From contig JARKUZ010000070.1 of assembly GCA_029851945.1 (NCBI GenBank), positions 1 to 7,579 of the forward strand: a DNA stretch of 7,579 nucleotides, written 5' to 3'. The stretch is from Terrisporobacter sp. Lineage in GTDB: Bacteria > Bacillota_A > Clostridia > Peptostreptococcales > Peptostreptococcaceae. The translations under genes and the position numbers were made by a program. Under the pieces are notes generated by a model, which worked only from the letters and a program-made list of their open reading frames with translations, was not told the origin of the DNA and searched no databases. This document shows, piece after piece, positions 6,477 to 7,579 of the stretch. Each line of letters opens with the position of its first letter. Position 1 is the first letter of the stretch.

Positions 6477-7244
6477 TTATAAAACATTCTTTAGGAAACT
6501 TTTTCTATGTATTGGTGTTATACCACTTTTCTCTATGGCTTCGTAGTGTTCCTTTGTTCCATATCCTTTATTTGATTTAAATCCATACTCTGGATATATC
6601 TCATCATATTGACACATCATTCTATCTCTTGTAACCTTGGCTAATATACTGGCAGCCCCTATTGATATTGATTTAGAATCTCCCTTTATTATTGGATTTT
6701 GTTTTATATCAATTTCTGGTATAGTTACAGCATCCACAAGTAAATAATCTGGTTGTTTTTTCATTGAATTTAATGCTTTTTTCATAGCCATATATGTAGC
6801 ATTTAAAATATTGTAATCATCTATTTCTTCATTATCCACAATACCTATTCCGTAGTCTAAAGCCACATCCTTTATTATCTCGTATAACTCTTCTCTTTTG
6901 CTTTCTTTTATCTTTTTAGAGTCATCTATTCCTTCTATTTTAGTATTAGGAGGTAAAACAACTACTGCCGCAACTACAGGCCCTGCTAGTGGTCCTCTTC
7001 CTACTTCATCTATTCCACCTATGTATAGATATCCTTTTTCATATCCATCATTTTCATATGTATTAATCAATTCTAGTCTTTCTTCTTCTTTTCTTATTGC
7101 ATCAAGTTTTTTTGCTAAAGATACAGCTAATTTCTGAACCGACTTTCTCTCATCATCTTTTAATATATTTACATATTCTAGATACTGCTCTTTATTTAAA
7201 TTATCTATAATCTCTTTTATCTCTTTTACACTTTTATTTTGCAT
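6477..7244 (-). CDS. rnhB: Ribonuclease HII
   Basis: A 255-residue type 2 RNase H, a cytoplasmic enzyme that cuts RNA in RNA-DNA hybrids and initiates removal of ribonucleotides misincorporated in DNA. The catalytic DEDD set is visible: GIDEVGRGPLAGP gives D79 and E80, LLVDAV gives D171, and KGDSKSISIGAASILAKVTRD gives D189. The C-terminal YGFKSNKGYGTKEH and THR-like PIHRKSF motifs are standard. Residues 1-70 form a charged, helix-rich extension ahead of the catalytic domain, common in Firmicute RNase HII. The ATG has AAGGAG (complement of 7251-7256) six bases upstream. The FMN-enzyme gene lies downstream. Upstream there is no intact adjoining gene, so it probably has its own promoter. Confidence 0.97.
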   Translation of the reverse strand: MQNKSVKEIKEIIDNLNKEQYLEYVNILKDDERKSVQKLAVSLAKKLDAIRKEEERLELINTYENDGYEKGYLYIGGIDEVGRGPLAGPVVAAVVVLPPNTKIEGIDDSKKIKESKREELYEIIKDVALDYGIGIVDNEEIDDYNILNATYMAMKKALNSMKKQPDYLLVDAVTIPEIDIKQNPIIKGDSKSISIGAASILAKVTRDRMMCQYDEIYPEYGFKSNKGYGTKEHYEAIEKSGITPIHRKSFLKNVL

Positions 7245-7271
7245 TTGCTTCTCCTTATTACTTTTTATCTT

Positions 7272-7300
7272 ATTATATACTTACTTCTTATATTTTATCA
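7272..7300 (-). promoter_or_regulatory. Candidate promoter(s) for rnhB
   Basis: On the minus strand an extended -10, TGATAAAAT (7292-7300), lies about 48 bases ahead of the rnhB ATG. A second box, TATAAT (7272-7277), with TGATAA 17 bases upstream (7295-7300), lies closer to the gene. Neither has a good -35. The preceding gene at the right edge ends in a terminator, so a promoter somewhere here is expected. Confidence 0.45.
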
Positions 7301-7305
7301 TAAAA

Positions 7306-7389
7306 TTAACTTTGCTCATATGGCCAGCCATATATCCTTGGTAGCGTGTTGTAAATCATTTTGCCATGGATAAATCCATTGCTTAAAAT
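7306..7389 (-). pseudogene. Orphan protein tail, possible gene remnant upstream of rnhB
   Basis: A minus-strand frame bounded by stops (complements of 7390-7392 and 7306-7308) encodes 27 residues ending TLPRIYGWPYEQS. The stretch is clearly richer in G+C than the flanking DNA and has a protein-like composition (W, P, G, Y). It has no ribosome-binding site; its only ATG (residue 11) is unsupported. It looks like the end of a gene whose body was deleted. I do not recognise the family. A 16-base palindrome (7318-7333) sits inside it. Confidence 0.3.
7318..7333. repeat. 16-base palindrome upstream of the rnhB promoter
   Basis: ATATGGC and GCCATAT are perfect inverted repeats separated by CA. The centre lies about 31 bases upstream of the TAAAAT box, roughly -40 relative to a start near 7285, so it could be an operator. 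It also falls inside the orphan coding tail, where it would encode YGWPY, so chance is a real alternative. Confidence 0.35.
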
Positions 7390-7401
7390 TTATTATAATT
7401 G

Positions 7402-7432
7402 AAATTACGTGGGTATTTAACCCACGTAATTT
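7402..7432 (-). terminator. Hairpin terminator after the LRAT-like gene
   Basis: Arms 7402-7414 and 7420-7432 form a perfect 13-bp stem (core ACGTGGGT/ACCCACGT) with a five-base loop. The right arm touches the TAA of the LRAT-like gene, so on the minus strand the hairpin begins directly at its stop. The trailing U-run on that strand is poor (UUUCAAUUAU). On the plus strand it is somewhat better, but no plus-strand gene precedes it. Confidence 0.65.
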
Positions 7433-7579
7433 TAATATTTTATATCTATTTTCATCTTTAAAAATACTGCTTTTAAAACAAGGTTAACTTGGTATGACTG
7501 TCTTACGCCTGTTTTACACCACATGGCAAAATGTTCACAATTATTAGAAGGAAGTAAAAACTTTCTTTCTCCAATTCTA
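7432..7579 (-). CDS. LRAT-like domain protein, C-terminal end only (runs off right edge)
   Basis: A minus-strand frame enters from the right edge (first full codon at 7578) and stays open for 48 codons to the TAA at 7432-7434. The residues SNNCEHFAMWCKTGVRQSYQV contain the NCEHF motif, in which the cysteine is the catalytic nucleophile of the LRAT fold (lecithin:retinol acyltransferase and H-Ras-like suppressor families, NlpC/P60 superfamily). NCEHF followed shortly by C-x-T-G is the pattern seen in bacterial LRAT-domain proteins. The conserved histidines that complete the active site would be N-terminal, outside the window. The tail VNLVLKAVFLKMKIDIKY is partly hydrophobic. Bacterial members are mostly uncharacterised; an acyltransferase or thiol hydrolase role is inference. 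It ends in the hairpin at 7402-7432. Confidence 0.75.
   Translation of the reverse strand, partial: RIGERKFLLPSNNCEHFAMWCKTGVRQSYQVNLVLKAVFLKMKIDIKY

Noticed and set aside
7475..7515. Possible structured RNA formed by AAAACA/TGTTTT and GGT/GCC pairings
   Set aside because: The stretch is the coding end of the LRAT-like gene and the stem has mismatches. The protein explanation is stronger.
7357..7533. 12-base inverted repeat CATTTTGCCATG (7357-7368) and its complement (7522-7533), first taken as ends of a small mobile element
   Set aside because: The right copy is coding sequence for EHFAM of the LRAT-like gene and similarity stops within a few bases on both sides. There are no target-site duplications or transposase.
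7547..7568. Plus-strand hairpin GAAGGAAGT / ACTTTCTTTC at the right edge
   Set aside because: It is low-complexity purine/pyrimidine sequence with wobble pairs inside the LRAT-like coding frame.

Overview
The window is AT-rich DNA from a low-GC Gram-positive anaerobe. The ribosome-binding sites are strong, one start is TTG, and the protein families present look clostridial, probably near Clostridioides or Paraclostridium (Peptostreptococcaceae). The taxon is inferred from family resemblance and composition; no search was run.

Layout. The left edge (1-5) holds only the start of a minus-strand gene. It is divergent from a plus-strand pair at 215-1919: an HD-domain phosphohydrolase and a UlaG-type metallo-beta-lactamase-fold hydrolase. 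Everything to the right reads on the minus strand. A 260-base convergent gap (1920-2179) carries a near-perfect terminator hairpin and a stretch that looks like the decayed end of a gene. At 2180-4787 lies a two-gene operon, a YfcC-family membrane transporter followed 16 bases later by an M20 metallopeptidase of the AbgB / Xaa-Arg (beta-alanyl-lysine) dipeptidase type.

The most informative element is the leader of that operon. On the minus strand it has a consensus promoter (about 5233-5261), a complete lysine riboswitch aptamer (5008-5183) and an intrinsic terminator with a seven-U tail (4932-4964). The transporter and peptidase should therefore be expressed only when lysine is scarce. This suggests import of a lysine-containing peptide or acyl-lysine and its cleavage to lysine. 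The regulation is read from sequence; the substrate is inference.

Further right are an FMN-dependent alpha-hydroxy-acid dehydrogenase/oxidase with an unusual N-terminal cysteine cluster (5401-6417) and ribonuclease HII (rnhB, 6477-7244). Next comes a region that first looks empty but contains an orphan protein tail (7306-7389). The window ends with a hairpin terminator and the C-terminal end of a minus-strand gene running off the right edge (7432-7579), whose NCEHF motif marks it as an LRAT-like thiol hydrolase/acyltransferase.
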